Assembly (NCBI RefSeq): GCF_900142285.1
Contig: NZ_FRAJ01000011.1
Location: 1-64,000 of the forward strand
Direction of reading: 5' to 3'
From: Caminicella sporogenes DSM 14501
GTDB lineage: Bacteria > Bacillota > Clostridia > Peptostreptococcales > Caminicellaceae
DNA length: 64,000 nt
Below, piece after piece: positions 8,411-17,245 of this stretch. The notes under the pieces were generated by a model that was given only the letters and a program-made list of their open reading frames with translations, was not told where the DNA came from and made no database searches. Numbering within the stretch: the first letter of the stretch is position 1; each line of letters starts with the position of its first letter. The position numbers and the translations under genes were made by a program.

Positions 8411-8976
8411 GTTATTAGACTACCTATGAGGAATTGAAACTAAAAATATTGCCCAAAAGAAGATAAATTTTTTCTAATGTTATTAGACTACCTATGAGGA
8501 ATTGAAACGCATGAGCGTTTATCTCATCAACAATTCGAGACATTTGTTATTAGACTACCTATGAGGAATTGAAACTAGACGATAGTCACAAAGTTATTTT
8601 TGACAACACAGGTTATTAGACTACCTATGAGGAATTGAAACAATATTATTATCCAGAAATTGAAATTGAATTTTTAGAAGGTTATTAGACTACCTATGAG
8701 GAATTGAAACTGTCCTCAAAATATACGTCTGCTGCAAGGTTGCCAAGGTGTTATTAGACTACCTATGAGGAATTGAAACCTTGCCATTTCTTTAAACCAA
8801 TGAATCATAGCTCCTCTGTGTTATTAGACTACCTATAAGGAATTGAAACATAACCGTGCCTTTTGGAAGGTCTGGAGGCAGGAAAGCGTTATTAGACTAC
8901 CTATAAGGAATTGAAACAGTTTTGCAGGTGGGTTTACTTTTCCAAATATTTTGGTTATTAGACTATCTATAAGGAA
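8411..8976 (+). CRISPR. Type I-B CRISPR array, 8 full repeats plus a degenerate terminal repeat, 8 spacers
   Basis: Repeats are 30 bp, beginning GTTATTAGACTACCTATGAG and ending GAATTGAAAC. They start at 8411, 8479, 8546, 8612, 8681, 8750, 8820 and 8888. A decayed copy begins at 8954 and loses identity after about 23 bases, marking the leader-distal end. Spacers are 38, 37, 36, 39, 39, 40, 38 and 36 bases long. Repeats 7 and 8 carry ATAAGG instead of ATGAGG, and the terminal copy also has a C-to-T change, the drift expected at the old end. The GAATTGAAAC 3' end is typical of Cas6-processed I-B repeats. The array is short, which fits the broken acquisition genes. Confidence 0.97.
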
Positions 8977-9058
8977 TAATTTTTTTATTTTTGCATAAAA
9001 TTTTGTTCTGAAATCTTAAATAAATTATAAAAAAGAAAAATCAGGAGGGTTTTTATTT

Positions 9059-9475
9059 ATGAAATCCTATAGAAAAGAATTGTGGTTTAATACTGAAACT
9101 AGAAGAGCTTTTATAAATATTACTGCTAAAATAGAAGAATGTTTAAGAGAAAGTGGTATTAAAGAAGGACTTTTATTGTGCAATGCTATGCATATAACAT
9201 CAAGTGTTTTCATTAATGATGATGAACCGGGATTACATAGAGATTTTGAACGTTTTTTAGAAAAACTAGCTCCAGAGAAACCATATGAGCAATATGACCA
9301 TAACGGATTTGAAGATAATGCAGATGCCCATTTAAAAAGAACAATTATGGGAAGGGAAGTTGTTGTTGCCATAACAGATGGAAAATTAGATTTTGGACCG
9401 TGGGAGCAGATTTTTTACGGAGAATTTGATGGAAAAAGACCAAAAAGAGTGCTTGTAAAGATTATTGGAGAATAA
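9059..9475 (+). CDS. YjbQ family (UPF0047) protein
   Basis: The 138-residue protein matches the YjbQ/UPF0047 family along its whole length: [15 protein letters not shown] in the first half, then a His/Asp-rich stretch ([19 protein letters not shown]) and the C-terminal [13 protein letters not shown] motif. Members form compact trimers with a conserved His/Glu pocket; some have been reported to have weak thiamine-phosphate-synthase activity, but the true role is unsettled. The ATG at 9059 has TCAGGAGGGT 9 bases upstream. It is monocistronic, between the CRISPR array and a small membrane protein, with no functional link to either. Confidence 0.88.
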   Translation: MKSYRKELWFNTETRRAFINITAKIEECLRESGIKEGLLLCNAMHITSSVFINDDEPGLHRDFERFLEKLAPEKPYEQYDHNGFEDNADAHLKRTIMGREVVVAITDGKLDFGPWEQIFYGEFDGKRPKRVLVKIIGE

Positions 9476-9551
9476 AAAACTAAAGATAATAATTTTATAA
9501 AAAGGACTTTGCTAAAGAATATTGAATATATAGCTAAGAGGTGATAGCTAT

Positions 9552-9824
9552 ATGTTCAAATGGCATTATAGTTTAAAAGAGTGTTTAGCTGAAATATCTG
9601 CAGTTATAAAGAGACTTGGAATACCTTTTATAATTTTTGGATTGTCGTTTATATATTATAGTTGGAAAATAAACTCACCAATTATACCATTTAGCTATTT
9701 TATGATAGTTTTTTTATTTTTAGCTTTACTTCAAACTATGTTTGAAAATGTATGGCTTGCAAAGGAAATAGAGAAGCTTAATAAAAGAATAGAAGAAATA
9801 GAAAAAGTGTATAAAGCCAAATAG
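9552..9824 (+). CDS. Small two-helix membrane protein, unknown function
   Basis: I do not recognise a family. The 90-residue product has two hydrophobic segments (about residues 22-38 and 45-62) and then a charged C-terminal helix, AKEIEKLNKRIEEIEKVYK, with heptad spacing that suggests a coiled coil on one face of the membrane. The ATG at 9552 is preceded by AAGAGGTGAT, a strong site that supports real translation. It stands alone between the YjbQ gene and psuK. The pattern resembles small clostridial YnzC- or holin-like proteins only in the broadest sense. Confidence 0.65.
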   Translation: MFKWHYSLKECLAEISAVIKRLGIPFIIFGLSFIYYSWKINSPIIPFSYFMIVFLFLALLQTMFENVWLAKEIEKLNKRIEEIEKVYKAK

Positions 9825-9920
9825 GCTTTTATTTTTTTGCAAAAAATATTGATTAAATATAATAAAAATGATATATTATAAGCAAGAGTTTATATCATAA
9901 GCAAAAGTTAGGTGATTTCT

Positions 9921-11015
9921 TTGACGAGCAGAGAAAGAGAAATATTAGATATTATTAGAAAAAATCCATTTATATCACAAAAAGATTTAGCAGAAAAATT
10001 GGGTATTACACGTTCTTCAGCAGCAGTTCATATTGCAAACTTAATTAAAAAAGGTTATATAAAAGGAAAAGGTTATATATTGGAAGATAAAAAATATGTA
10101 ACAGTAATAGGCGGTGCCAATGTAGATATACAAGGTTTTCCAGATGATAGGTTGAAGTTGAATGATTCAAATCCGGGGAAAATAAAAATATCTCTAGGTG
10201 GAGTAGCAAGAAATATTAGTGAGAATTTAGTCAAAATGGATGTGGAAACGAAACTTATAACTGCAATAGGAGATGATTTGTACGGAAACAAAATCTTAAA
10301 TGAATGTAAAATATCTGGAATAGATATGGAAGATTCACTGATACTAAAAAATAGACAATCTTCAATTTATCTTTCAATATTAGATGAAAATGGAGATATG
10401 AAAGTTGCCATTGCAGATATGGATATAATAGATGAGATAAATATAGATTATATAAGAAGCAAATCTCATATTATAAAGAATTCTGAAGTTGTAGTTTTGG
10501 ATACAAATTTAAAGAAAGAAGTAATAGAATATTTAGTTAGTAATTTTAAAGAAGTTGATTTTCTAATAGATGCAGTTTCGACTGCAAAAGTAAAAAAGAT
10601 AAAAGATATAATTGGATGTTTTCACACTATTAAGCCAAATAAATTAGAAGCTGAAATTCTTGTAGGATTTAAAATAGATAGCGAAGAAAACATAAAAAAG
10701 GCAATAAGATATTTTATAGATAGTGGAGTTAAGAGAGTTTATATAAGCCTTGGAGAAAAGGGAGTATATTTTGGAGATGAAGAAAAAATAGAATATTTAC
10801 CTTCTCCTAAAGTAAAAGTAGTAAATACTACAGGAGCTGGAGATGCATTTATAGCAGGTTTGACTTATAGTTATCTAAATAATTTATCTTTAAAAGAAAG
10901 TGCATTGTTTTCAATGGCAGCTTCTTTACTTACTATATCGCATAAAAATACTATAAATCCTAATATGTCTTTAAATAAAATACAAGAGAAATTAAAGGAG
11001 ATGACGAAATGTTAA
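9921..11015 (+). CDS. psuK: Pseudouridine kinase, PfkB family with N-terminal helix-turn-helix
   Basis: This 364-residue protein joins an N-terminal winged helix-turn-helix (about residues 1-55, [25 protein letters not shown]) to a ribokinase/PfkB-type kinase (from [13 protein letters not shown]) ending with the signature [13 protein letters not shown], whose Asp is the catalytic base. Phosphorylation of pseudouridine gives the substrate of the next gene, psuG, whose start overlaps this stop by 7 bases. The HTH may allow self-regulation. I choose TTG 9921, since AGGTGAT (9910-9916) sits just before it; GTG 9912 lies inside that site. A generic sugar-kinase assignment is the fallback, but the psuG linkage makes psuK likely. 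Confidence 0.85.
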   Translation: MTSREREILDIIRKNPFISQKDLAEKLGITRSSAAVHIANLIKKGYIKGKGYILEDKKYVTVIGGANVDIQGFPDDRLKLNDSNPGKIKISLGGVARNISENLVKMDVETKLITAIGDDLYGNKILNECKISGIDMEDSLILKNRQSSIYLSILDENGDMKVAIADMDIIDEINIDYIRSKSHIIKNSEVVVLDTNLKKEVIEYLVSNFKEVDFLIDAVSTAKVKKIKDIIGCFHTIKPNKLEAEILVGFKIDSEENIKKAIRYFIDSGVKRVYISLGEKGVYFGDEEKIEYLPSPKVKVVNTTGAGDAFIAGLTYSYLNNLSLKESALFSMAASLLTISHKNTINPNMSLNKIQEKLKEMTKC

Positions 11016-11923
11016 AAAAATATTTAGATATTCATCCAGATGTAAAAAGAGCTTTAGATGAAGGAAAGCCAGTAGTTGCATTAGAATCTACAATAATATC
11101 TCATGGGATGCCTTATCCTGAAAATGTAAATACGGCTTTAAAAGTAGAAGAAATAGTTAGAGAAAATGGAGCTGTTCCAGCAACAATAGCAATTTTGAAT
11201 GGAAAATTAAAAGTAGGACTTAAAAGAGAAGAAATAGAATATTTAGCAAAAAATAAAAATGTTGTAAAGGCTAGTAGAAGAGATATACCATTTGTAATAG
11301 CTAAAAAACTTGATGGAGCAACTACAGTAGCTGCAACAATGATAATAGCAAACTTAGCTGGTATAAAAGTGTTTGTAACAGGTGGTATAGGAGGAGTGCA
11401 TAGAGGAGCTCAAGAGACATTTGATATTTCTGCCGATTTAACTGAACTTGCAAATACAAATGTTGCAGTAGTATGTGCAGGAGCAAAATCTATACTTGAT
11501 ATAGGTTTAACATTAGAATATTTAGAAACTCAAGGAGTTCCAGTAATAGGATATAAAACTGATGAATTTCCAGCTTTTTATACTAGAAAAAGTGGTTATG
11601 GAGTAGATTATAGAGTGGATTCGTTAAAGGAACTTGCAGTAGCAATAAAGGCAAAGTGGGATTTGAATTTGAAAGGTGGATTAGTAATAGCTAATCCTAT
11701 ACCAGAAGAGTATGAAATGGATTATAATATGATAAATAATGCCATAGAAGATGCTTTAAAGGAAGCAGATGAAAAGGGTATAAAAGGTAAAGAAACTACT
11801 CCATTTTTACTTTCAAAAATAAAATCACTAACAGAAGGTAAGAGCCTTGAATCAAATATTCAGCTTGTATATAATAATGCTAAAATTGGTTCTAAATTAG
11901 CTGTCGAATTATCAAACCTCTAA
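11009..11923 (+). CDS. psuG: Pseudouridine-5'-phosphate glycosidase
   Basis: PsuG cleaves pseudouridine 5'-phosphate to uracil and ribose 5-phosphate by breaking the C-C glycosidic bond. The 304-residue protein shows the family's strongest blocks: [18 protein letters not shown] near the N-terminus, [31 protein letters not shown], and [20 protein letters not shown]. Length is normal. It overlaps psuK by 7 bases, giving a two-gene salvage operon that ends at the hairpin at 11957-12010. Confidence 0.95.
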   Translation: MLKKYLDIHPDVKRALDEGKPVVALESTIISHGMPYPENVNTALKVEEIVRENGAVPATIAILNGKLKVGLKREEIEYLAKNKNVVKASRRDIPFVIAKKLDGATTVAATMIIANLAGIKVFVTGGIGGVHRGAQETFDISADLTELANTNVAVVCAGAKSILDIGLTLEYLETQGVPVIGYKTDEFPAFYTRKSGYGVDYRVDSLKELAVAIKAKWDLNLKGGLVIANPIPEEYEMDYNMINNAIEDALKEADEKGIKGKETTPFLLSKIKSLTEGKSLESNIQLVYNNAKIGSKLAVELSNL

Positions 11924-11956
11924 TGCAGAATTTGTAAGAGAATATTGTAATAAAAA

Positions 11957-12017
11957 GATGTCGTCTGATGTTTTGGGAAATAATTTATTTCCCGGGAAAT
12001 CGACGACATTTTTTTAT
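11957..12017 (+). terminator. psuKG terminator, ATGTCGTCGA/TCGACGACAT element, copy 2
   Basis: ATGTCGTCTGA (11958-11968) pairs with TCGACGACAT (about 12000-12009) with one bulged T. Inside is a second hairpin, GGGAAATAA with TTTATTTCCC, and a run of T follows. It is a good intrinsic terminator. The outer stem is nearly identical to the hairpin at 8227-8280 in the CRISPR leader. Confidence 0.8.
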
Positions 12018-12285
12018 TCATTAGTCGACATTTATTTTTTCGACATTTTAGTGTAATTCATGTAAAATATTGTATTTGAATTGAGTAGAAAATTGACAAT
12101 AATAATTTTTATAATTATAAATTTATAATATTTTTTTAAATAGTCGATATTTTATATCAAAATGAAGGATTTATAATAAAAAGATAGAAAATTATATTTA
12201 TAACTTATTATTTGTTATTTCTTAAATTTTGTATTTTTAAAAGTATTGAATACATATTTATTAAAATAAAAAGGAGGAATTTATC
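12018..12285. promoter_or_regulatory. AT-rich leader of cobO with sigma-A promoter and TCGACATTT motifs
   Basis: A TTGACA (12093-12098) and TATAAA (12116-12121) pair with a 17-base spacer makes a good housekeeping promoter, leaving a 5' leader of about 160 bases before cobO. No cobalamin-riboswitch consensus is visible in it. Upstream, GTCGACATTT (12024-12033) and TTCGACATTT (12039-12048) are two close copies, the second a match to the reverse of the Spo0A box TGTCGAA; a weaker TAGTCGATATTT sits at 12141-12152. Confidence 0.5.
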
Positions 12286-12801
12286 ATGGAAAAAGGGTAT
12301 ATACATGTTTATACTGGAAATGGGAAAGGAAAGACCACTGCAGCTTTTGGACTAGCTCTTAGAGCTGCTTGTGCAGGAAAAAAAGTTTATATAGGACAAT
12401 TTGTTAAGGGCATGAAATACAGTGAGGTTAAAGTGCAAGAATATATACCAACAATAGAAATAGAACAGTTGGGAAGGGATTGTTTTATATATAGGGAGCC
12501 TGAAAAAGAAGATATAGAAGCAGCTAGAAAAGGATTGGAAAAATGTAAAAAAATTGTAGAAGAAGGCAAATATGATGTCGTTGTACTAGATGAAATTAAT
12601 ATAGCTTTATATTTTAAATTATTTACTTTAGAAGAAGTATTAGATATGCTTAAAAATAAAGCTGAGCATGTTGAAGTTATACTTACAGGTAGATATGCTC
12701 CAAAGGAAATAATAGATATTGCAGATTTAGTTACAGAAATGAAAGAAATAAAGCACTACTATACTAAAGGAGTACAGGCGAGAAAAGGTATAGAAAGTTA
12801 A
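12286..12801 (+). CDS. cobO: Cob(I)alamin adenosyltransferase, CobO/BtuR type
   Basis: This enzyme transfers the adenosyl group of ATP to reduced corrinoids, producing adenosylcobalamin. The 171-residue protein has the CobO P-loop GNGKGKTTAAFGLALRA (residues about 12-28), the LDEIN motif near 100, and the C-terminal GVQARKGIE signature. An AAAAGGAGGAATTT site precedes the ATG. It leads a run with thrC and thrB (gap of 25 bases to the thrC start). Adenosylcobalamin could serve B12-dependent enzymes elsewhere; no other corrinoid gene is present here. Confidence 0.93.
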   Translation: MEKGYIHVYTGNGKGKTTAAFGLALRAACAGKKVYIGQFVKGMKYSEVKVQEYIPTIEIEQLGRDCFIYREPEKEDIEAARKGLEKCKKIVEEGKYDVVVLDEINIALYFKLFTLEEVLDMLKNKAEHVEVILTGRYAPKEIIDIADLVTEMKEIKHYYTKGVQARKGIES

Positions 12802-12826
12802 AGAAAAAATTTAAGAGGTGATGAAT

Positions 12827-14320
12827 TTGAAGGATTTATTTTATAAAAGTACACGCAGCAGTGATGAAAGAGTAAAATCATGTGAAGCTATAGTAAAAGG
12901 ACTTGCTGGTGATGGAGGATTATTTGTTCCAATAGAGATACCAAAGATAGAAAAAAGTCTTGATGAACTAATGACTATGAATTATAAAGATTTAGCTTTT
13001 TATATAATGAAAAAATATTTTACAGATTTTGATGAATGTGAATTAAAAGAGTGCATAGAAAAAGCTTATGATGAAAAATTTGAAACTCAGTTAATAGCAC
13101 CAGTTGTGGAGAAAGCAGGAGTATTTTTCTTGGAGCTGTATCACGGACCAACTCTTGCATTTAAAGACATGGCTCTTTCTATACTTCCTTATTTACTTAT
13201 AAAGGCAAGTAAGAAATTAAATGTTGACAAAGAAATAGTAATACTGACTGCTACATCTGGAGATACAGGGAAAGCTGCTTTAGAAGGATTTGCTGATGTA
13301 GAAGGAGTAAAAATTATAGTATTTTATCCTCAAGATGGAGTTAGTGAAGTTCAAAGGATGCAGATGATTACTCAAAGAGGCTTAAATACATTTGTTGTAG
13401 GTATTAAAGGAAATTTTGACGATGCTCAAAGAGGTGTCAAGGAAACTTTTGCAGATAGAAAGTTTAATAAAAAAATCAATGATATGGGATATATGTTTTC
13501 TTCAGCAAATTCAATAAATATAGGCAGATTGGTGCCGCAAATAGTCTATTATTTTTATGGTTATTTAAATTTGTTGAAAGAAAAAAAGATAAAAGATAGA
13601 GAAAAAATCAATATAGTTGTACCAACAGGAAATTTTGGAAACATACTAGCTGCATATTATGCAAAGAAAATGGGACTACCTGTGAATAAATTGATATGTG
13701 CTTCAAATGAAAATAATGTATTGTATGATTTTATAAATACAGGTATTTATGATAGAAGAAGGGAATTTAAAAAGACTATATCTCCTTCTATGGATATATT
13801 AGTATCAAGTAATCTTGAAAGATTTTTATATGATATAAGTGATTGTGATGAAAAAGCTATAAGTGATATGATGAATAAATTAAATAAATATGGTATATAT
13901 GAAATACCTGATGAAATGAAAGAAAAACTTGATGTAATATATGGTGGATACGCAACTAAATATGAAACATATAATGCGATTGAAGAAGTTTATAATAGGT
14001 CAGATTACTTGATTGATACGCATACTGCAGTAGCTTATTTTGTATATAAAAAATATAAAGAAGAAACAAATGATAATACAAAAACTATCATTGCATCTAC
14101 AGCAAGTCCTTTTAAATTTACTAGAGATGTTCTTAAGGCAGTTGATAATAAATATGAAAAGTTTAGTGATTTTGAACTTATAGAAAAAATGGCTGAATTA
14201 CTAGGTACAAATGTTCCAAAGGGTATAAAGGATTTAAATAAAAGAGAAATACTTCATAAATATACTTGCAAAGGTAATGAAATAAAGGAAACTATATTAA
14301 AACTATTAGAAGGGAAATAG
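12827..14320 (+). CDS. thrC: Threonine synthase
   Basis: A PLP enzyme that converts O-phosphohomoserine to threonine, the step after ThrB. The 497-residue protein begins with the family pattern KDLFYKSTRSSDERV, then GLAGDGGLFVP, and the PLP-lysine motif LYHGPTLAFKDMAL (Lys near residue 110), with the TATSGDTGKAAL phosphate-binding loop following. I take TTG 12827 as start: AGAGGTGAT ends four bases before it, and the family usually begins MKDL. The GTG at 12818 lies within the ribosome binding site. The gene is followed by thrB with a ten-base gap. Confidence 0.95.
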   Translation: MKDLFYKSTRSSDERVKSCEAIVKGLAGDGGLFVPIEIPKIEKSLDELMTMNYKDLAFYIMKKYFTDFDECELKECIEKAYDEKFETQLIAPVVEKAGVFFLELYHGPTLAFKDMALSILPYLLIKASKKLNVDKEIVILTATSGDTGKAALEGFADVEGVKIIVFYPQDGVSEVQRMQMITQRGLNTFVVGIKGNFDDAQRGVKETFADRKFNKKINDMGYMFSSANSINIGRLVPQIVYYFYGYLNLLKEKKIKDREKINIVVPTGNFGNILAAYYAKKMGLPVNKLICASNENNVLYDFINTGIYDRRREFKKTISPSMDILVSSNLERFLYDISDCDEKAISDMMNKLNKYGIYEIPDEMKEKLDVIYGGYATKYETYNAIEEVYNRSDYLIDTHTAVAYFVYKKYKEETNDNTKTIIASTASPFKFTRDVLKAVDNKYEKFSDFELIEKMAELLGTNVPKGIKDLNKREILHKYTCKGNEIKETILKLLEGK

Positions 14321-14329
14321 GTGATAGAA

Positions 14330-15220
14330 ATGATAAAAGTAAGAGTACCTGCGACAACAGCTAATGTTGGTCCGGGGTTTGACTGTTTAGGAATAGCACT
14401 GAATTTATATAATAATTTTTACTTTGAAGAAATAGAAGAAGGTTTAAAAATAGAGGGAACTGATAGAGAATTTCAAAATGAAGATAATTTAGTATTCCAG
14501 TCTATGAAAAAGACATTTGACAAAATAGGATATAAATACAAAGGGATAAAGATATTAATAGAAGATAATATTCCAATATCTAGAGGTCTTGGCAGCAGTG
14601 CGGCTTGTATAGTTGGAGGTGTTGTGGGAGCAAACAGATTGGCTGGAGATGTTTTATCAAAAGAAGAATTGCTAAAAATAGCTACAGAAATAGAAGGTCA
14701 TCCAGATAATGTAGCTCCTGCTTTATTTGGAGGTATGACAGCTGCGATATATGAAAATGGTAAAGTGTATTTTAGTAAAATAAATATAACTGAAGGTTTA
14801 AAGTTTTATGCTTTAGTTCCAAATTTTAGATTATCAACTGAAAAAGCTAGGTCGGTACTTCCTCAAAATATACCTTATAAAGATGGAGTTTACAATGTAG
14901 GAAGAACTGCCTTGTTAATATCTTCATTAGTAAATGGAGAGTTTCACTTGTTGAGAGAAGCTTGTAAAGATAAATTACATCAAAATTATAGAGGAAAACT
15001 TATTGATGATTATGATGAGATAATAAAAATATGTGAAGATATAGGCGTTGTGGGAGTATTTTTAAGTGGAGCTGGTCCAACTATAATGGCTTTGGATAAG
15101 GAAGGAGTTTATATTAAAGAAAAATTTGAGAGGGAATTTTCAAGATTAAATGCTACATGGAAAGTATATGAATTAAGTATTGATTTTTATGGTGCTAAGG
15201 TTGAAGAAGTGCAATTATAA
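14330..15220 (+). CDS. thrB: Homoserine kinase
   Basis: ThrB phosphorylates homoserine to O-phosphohomoserine for ThrC. The 296-residue GHMP kinase starts MIKVRVPATTANVGPGFDCLG, carries the ATP-binding motif PISRGLGSSAACIVGG near residue 85, and the C-terminal glycine-rich GVFLSGAGPTIMAL. The ATG at 14330 follows AGGTGAT by four bases, so the in-frame GTG at 14321 is inside the ribosome binding site and is not the start. Homoserine dehydrogenase is not in this window. Confidence 0.95.
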   Translation: MIKVRVPATTANVGPGFDCLGIALNLYNNFYFEEIEEGLKIEGTDREFQNEDNLVFQSMKKTFDKIGYKYKGIKILIEDNIPISRGLGSSAACIVGGVVGANRLAGDVLSKEELLKIATEIEGHPDNVAPALFGGMTAAIYENGKVYFSKINITEGLKFYALVPNFRLSTEKARSVLPQNIPYKDGVYNVGRTALLISSLVNGEFHLLREACKDKLHQNYRGKLIDDYDEIIKICEDIGVVGVFLSGAGPTIMALDKEGVYIKEKFEREFSRLNATWKVYELSIDFYGAKVEEVQL

Positions 15221-15246
15221 AAAATATTTTGAATTAAGGTGATAAT

Positions 15247-16008
15247 GTGAAACCGTTAATAGGTATTACTACTTACTTAGTGAAAGATAGGGAATTAAAG
15301 GAGAAAAGGTATAGGGGGTTGCCCGGTCAAGATATGCAGATGTCGACTATGGATTATTCAAGATGTATTAAAAAGGCAGGAGGAATTCCTGTTACTATAC
15401 CTGTTATACATGATGATGATTACATAGAAGAATTATCAAACATATTAGATGGTTTTCTTTTTTCTGGTGGACCTGATATTTATCCATTTAAATATGGACA
15501 GGCATTAAAAAAGGGAATAGGTTTAATAAATCCTGAAAGAGATGATTTTGAATTTAAATTACTAGATAAGGTTTTAAAGAAGGATAAGCCTGTTTTCGGG
15601 ATATGTCGTGGGTTTCAATTAATAAATGTTTATTTTGGTGGGACATTATATCAAGATATATCAAAAACAAATATGACTGACATAGAACATGTAGGAATAA
15701 TGATTCCCAAATATGAATATTGCCATGATGTAATTATTGATAATGAAAGCAAGTTATATTTAGCGTTTAAAACAAATAAATTGAAAGTTAACAGTTTTCA
15801 TCATCAAGCTATAGATAAATTAGGAGAAGGTTTGTTAAAAACAGCATGGTCAAAAGATGGTATAATTGAAGGATTTGAACATCCAGATTATTCATTTATA
15901 GTTGGAGTTCAGTGGCATCCAGAGATGATGGTTGAAGTACATAAAGAACAGTTAAGTGTATTCCAGTTGTTTATAAATAATATAAAAAGATTAAGGAAGA
16001 ATGTTTAA
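15247..16008 (+). CDS. Class I glutamine amidotransferase-like (peptidase C26) hydrolase
   Basis: The 253-residue protein belongs to the C26 gamma-glutamyl-hydrolase-like group related to PuuD: it has KPLIGITTY at the start, the LDGFLFSGGPDIYP block, the nucleophile elbow FGICRGFQLIN (Cys near residue 121), the SFHHQAID motif and the catalytic VQWHPE near the end. Such enzymes hydrolyse gamma-glutamyl amides, for example gamma-glutamyl-GABA. Substrate cannot be read from the sequence. GTG at 15247 is preceded by AAGGTGAT. It ends directly before a decayed antiporter gene, whose ATG lies at the stop codon. Confidence 0.87.
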   Translation: MKPLIGITTYLVKDRELKEKRYRGLPGQDMQMSTMDYSRCIKKAGGIPVTIPVIHDDDYIEELSNILDGFLFSGGPDIYPFKYGQALKKGIGLINPERDDFEFKLLDKVLKKDKPVFGICRGFQLINVYFGGTLYQDISKTNMTDIEHVGIMIPKYEYCHDVIIDNESKLYLAFKTNKLKVNSFHHQAIDKLGEGLLKTAWSKDGIIEGFEHPDYSFIVGVQWHPEMMVEVHKEQLSVFQLFINNIKRLRKNV

Positions 16009-16258
16009 ATGGAAAATGCTGTTGTGCATTATGGTTTTTTATCTATTTTTCCAGCTATTGTTGCATTGGGATTAGCAATTTGGTCAAAACGCAACTGCTA
16101 TTATGGGATGTTTTTTGTTTCCAAGTGCTTATTTTAGTTCTTTAGCTACTGGTACAGTTTTCAAGCCGATTTATGATAAAATGAAGTTGAAAATTATAAA
16201 ATATTATAATATTATGTTATTTAATAGATGCTATTATAAATATTGTATAGACATATAA
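16009..16258 (+). pseudogene. NhaC/YheL-type Na+/H+ antiporter remnant
   Basis: An ATG at 16009 starts ENAVVHYGFLSIFPAIVAL, which looks like the first membrane segment of NhaC-type antiporters. After about 28 codons the frame loses the family pattern. Another frame then carries GQNATAIMGCFLFPSAYF and SLATGTVFKPIYDKMKLK, resembling the later conserved block with a Pro-Ile-x-Asp-Lys motif. The rest degenerates and stops at 16256-16258. A typical member has over 430 residues, so most of the gene has been deleted. The family call is from memory of the motifs and is moderate. Confidence 0.5.
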
Positions 16259-16271
16259 AGGTGAAAATTTT

Positions 16272-16864
16272 ATGAAAAATATATTAAAAAAGATTGTAAT
16301 AATATTGCTTTTTTTATTTATAATGTCCTTTATTATTATCGAAGGATTAATTATAAATGAAGGAAGATTAGATGATGATATTAATTCTGAAAATATAGAC
16401 TATATTATTATTTTAGGAGCTAGATTGTATGGAAGTACTCCTTCACCAGCATTGTATGAAAGATTAAATAAGGCTTATGAATATGCAGTAAAAAATAAAA
16501 AGCTAAAAATTGTGGTAACTGGTGTGGACAAGGGGAAAATGAAGATGTTCCAGAAGCTGAAGCAATGAAGAAGTTTTTAATAGCAAAAGGAATACAAGAA
16601 GATAGAATAATACAAGAAGATAAATCGACAAGTACTTATGAAAATTTAAAATTCACTAAAAATATAATTGAAAAAATTAATAAAAAAAATAAATATAAAG
16701 TACTGATTATTACTTCTGATTTTCATTTATTTAGAGCAAAGTTTTTGGCTAAGAGATTGGGCTTTAAAGCTTATGGAATACCTGCTAAAACTCCAGAGAG
16801 TATAAAAAAATATATATATTTAAGGGAATATGCAGCAGTTATTAAATCTTTTTTATTAGATTGA
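16272..16864 (+). pseudogene. SanA/YdcF-like DUF218 membrane protein, frameshifted
   Basis: Two overlapping frames (16272-16568 and 16565-16864) together encode one DUF218 protein: an N-terminal membrane helix, then DYIIILGARLYGSTPSPAL, and after the break KKFLIAKGIQEDRI, DKSTSTYENLKF and VLIITSDFHLFRAKFLAKRLG. The sequence ACTGGTGTGGACAAGGGGAA at 16518-16537 lacks one base compared with the expected TGGxGQGEN motif; restoring it joins GQGENEDVPEAEAMKKFL in one frame of about 198 residues. SanA-type proteins act at the envelope and SanA affects vancomycin permeability in enterics. It is either a recent pseudogene or a sequencing error. Confidence 0.8.
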
Positions 16865-16908
16865 CATATGAATTTGAAATAAATGGTACAATAGTTTTAT
16901 AGTTTAAG

Positions 16909-16931
16909 TCGGTCTTTTGACCGATTTTTTC
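16909..16931 (+). terminator. Intrinsic terminator after sanA-like gene
   Basis: TCGGTC (16909-16914), loop TTTT, GACCGA (16919-16924), then six T. It is a clean Rho-independent terminator. Confidence 0.85.
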
Positions 16932-17245
16932 AATTTTAATTTTACTAATCTATATTGTAGTAAATATCAACTTTTAATAATAATTTATATACGATAGAGA
17001 AAAAATGGAGAATATTGAAGTATATTAAAGAAATTTAGAATAATATGTACATAGTTATAAAAAAATGGGACGATTTATATATTGTATTAGTAATATAATT
17101 TTGGTACAATCTAATAGACTACAAATTTAATCGAATAATTTTTTAACCCTTTTTGCTCTGTAAGGGTATTTTTTGTTACCTTCGCATCTATATATAGTAT
17201 ATAGAGATGTAAAACATACAAAATATAGAGAAAGGAAGAAGTTTA
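16932..17245. other. Noncoding leader region of nrdD
   Basis: About 310 AT-rich bases without coding potential. A second weak hairpin with a T tail lies at 17146-17178 (ACCCTT pairing with AAGGGT, then ATTTTTT). CATCTATATA (17185-17194) and TATAGAGATG (17200-17209) form an imperfect palindrome 36 bases before the nrdD start. That is a plausible operator site, but it does not match the NrdR box closely. No known riboswitch is seen. Confidence 0.4.

Noticed and set aside
8441-8953. Self-targeting or identifiable phage origin of the spacers
   Set aside because: I saw no obvious match within the window, but matching needs a database search that I cannot run.
12122-12285. Cobalamin riboswitch before cobO
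   Set aside because: The leader lacks the conserved B12-box sequence and is nearly pure A/T.
16932-17245. NrdR box before nrdD
   Set aside because: The AT palindrome at 17185-17209 does not match the usual NrdR consensus well enough and only one copy is present.
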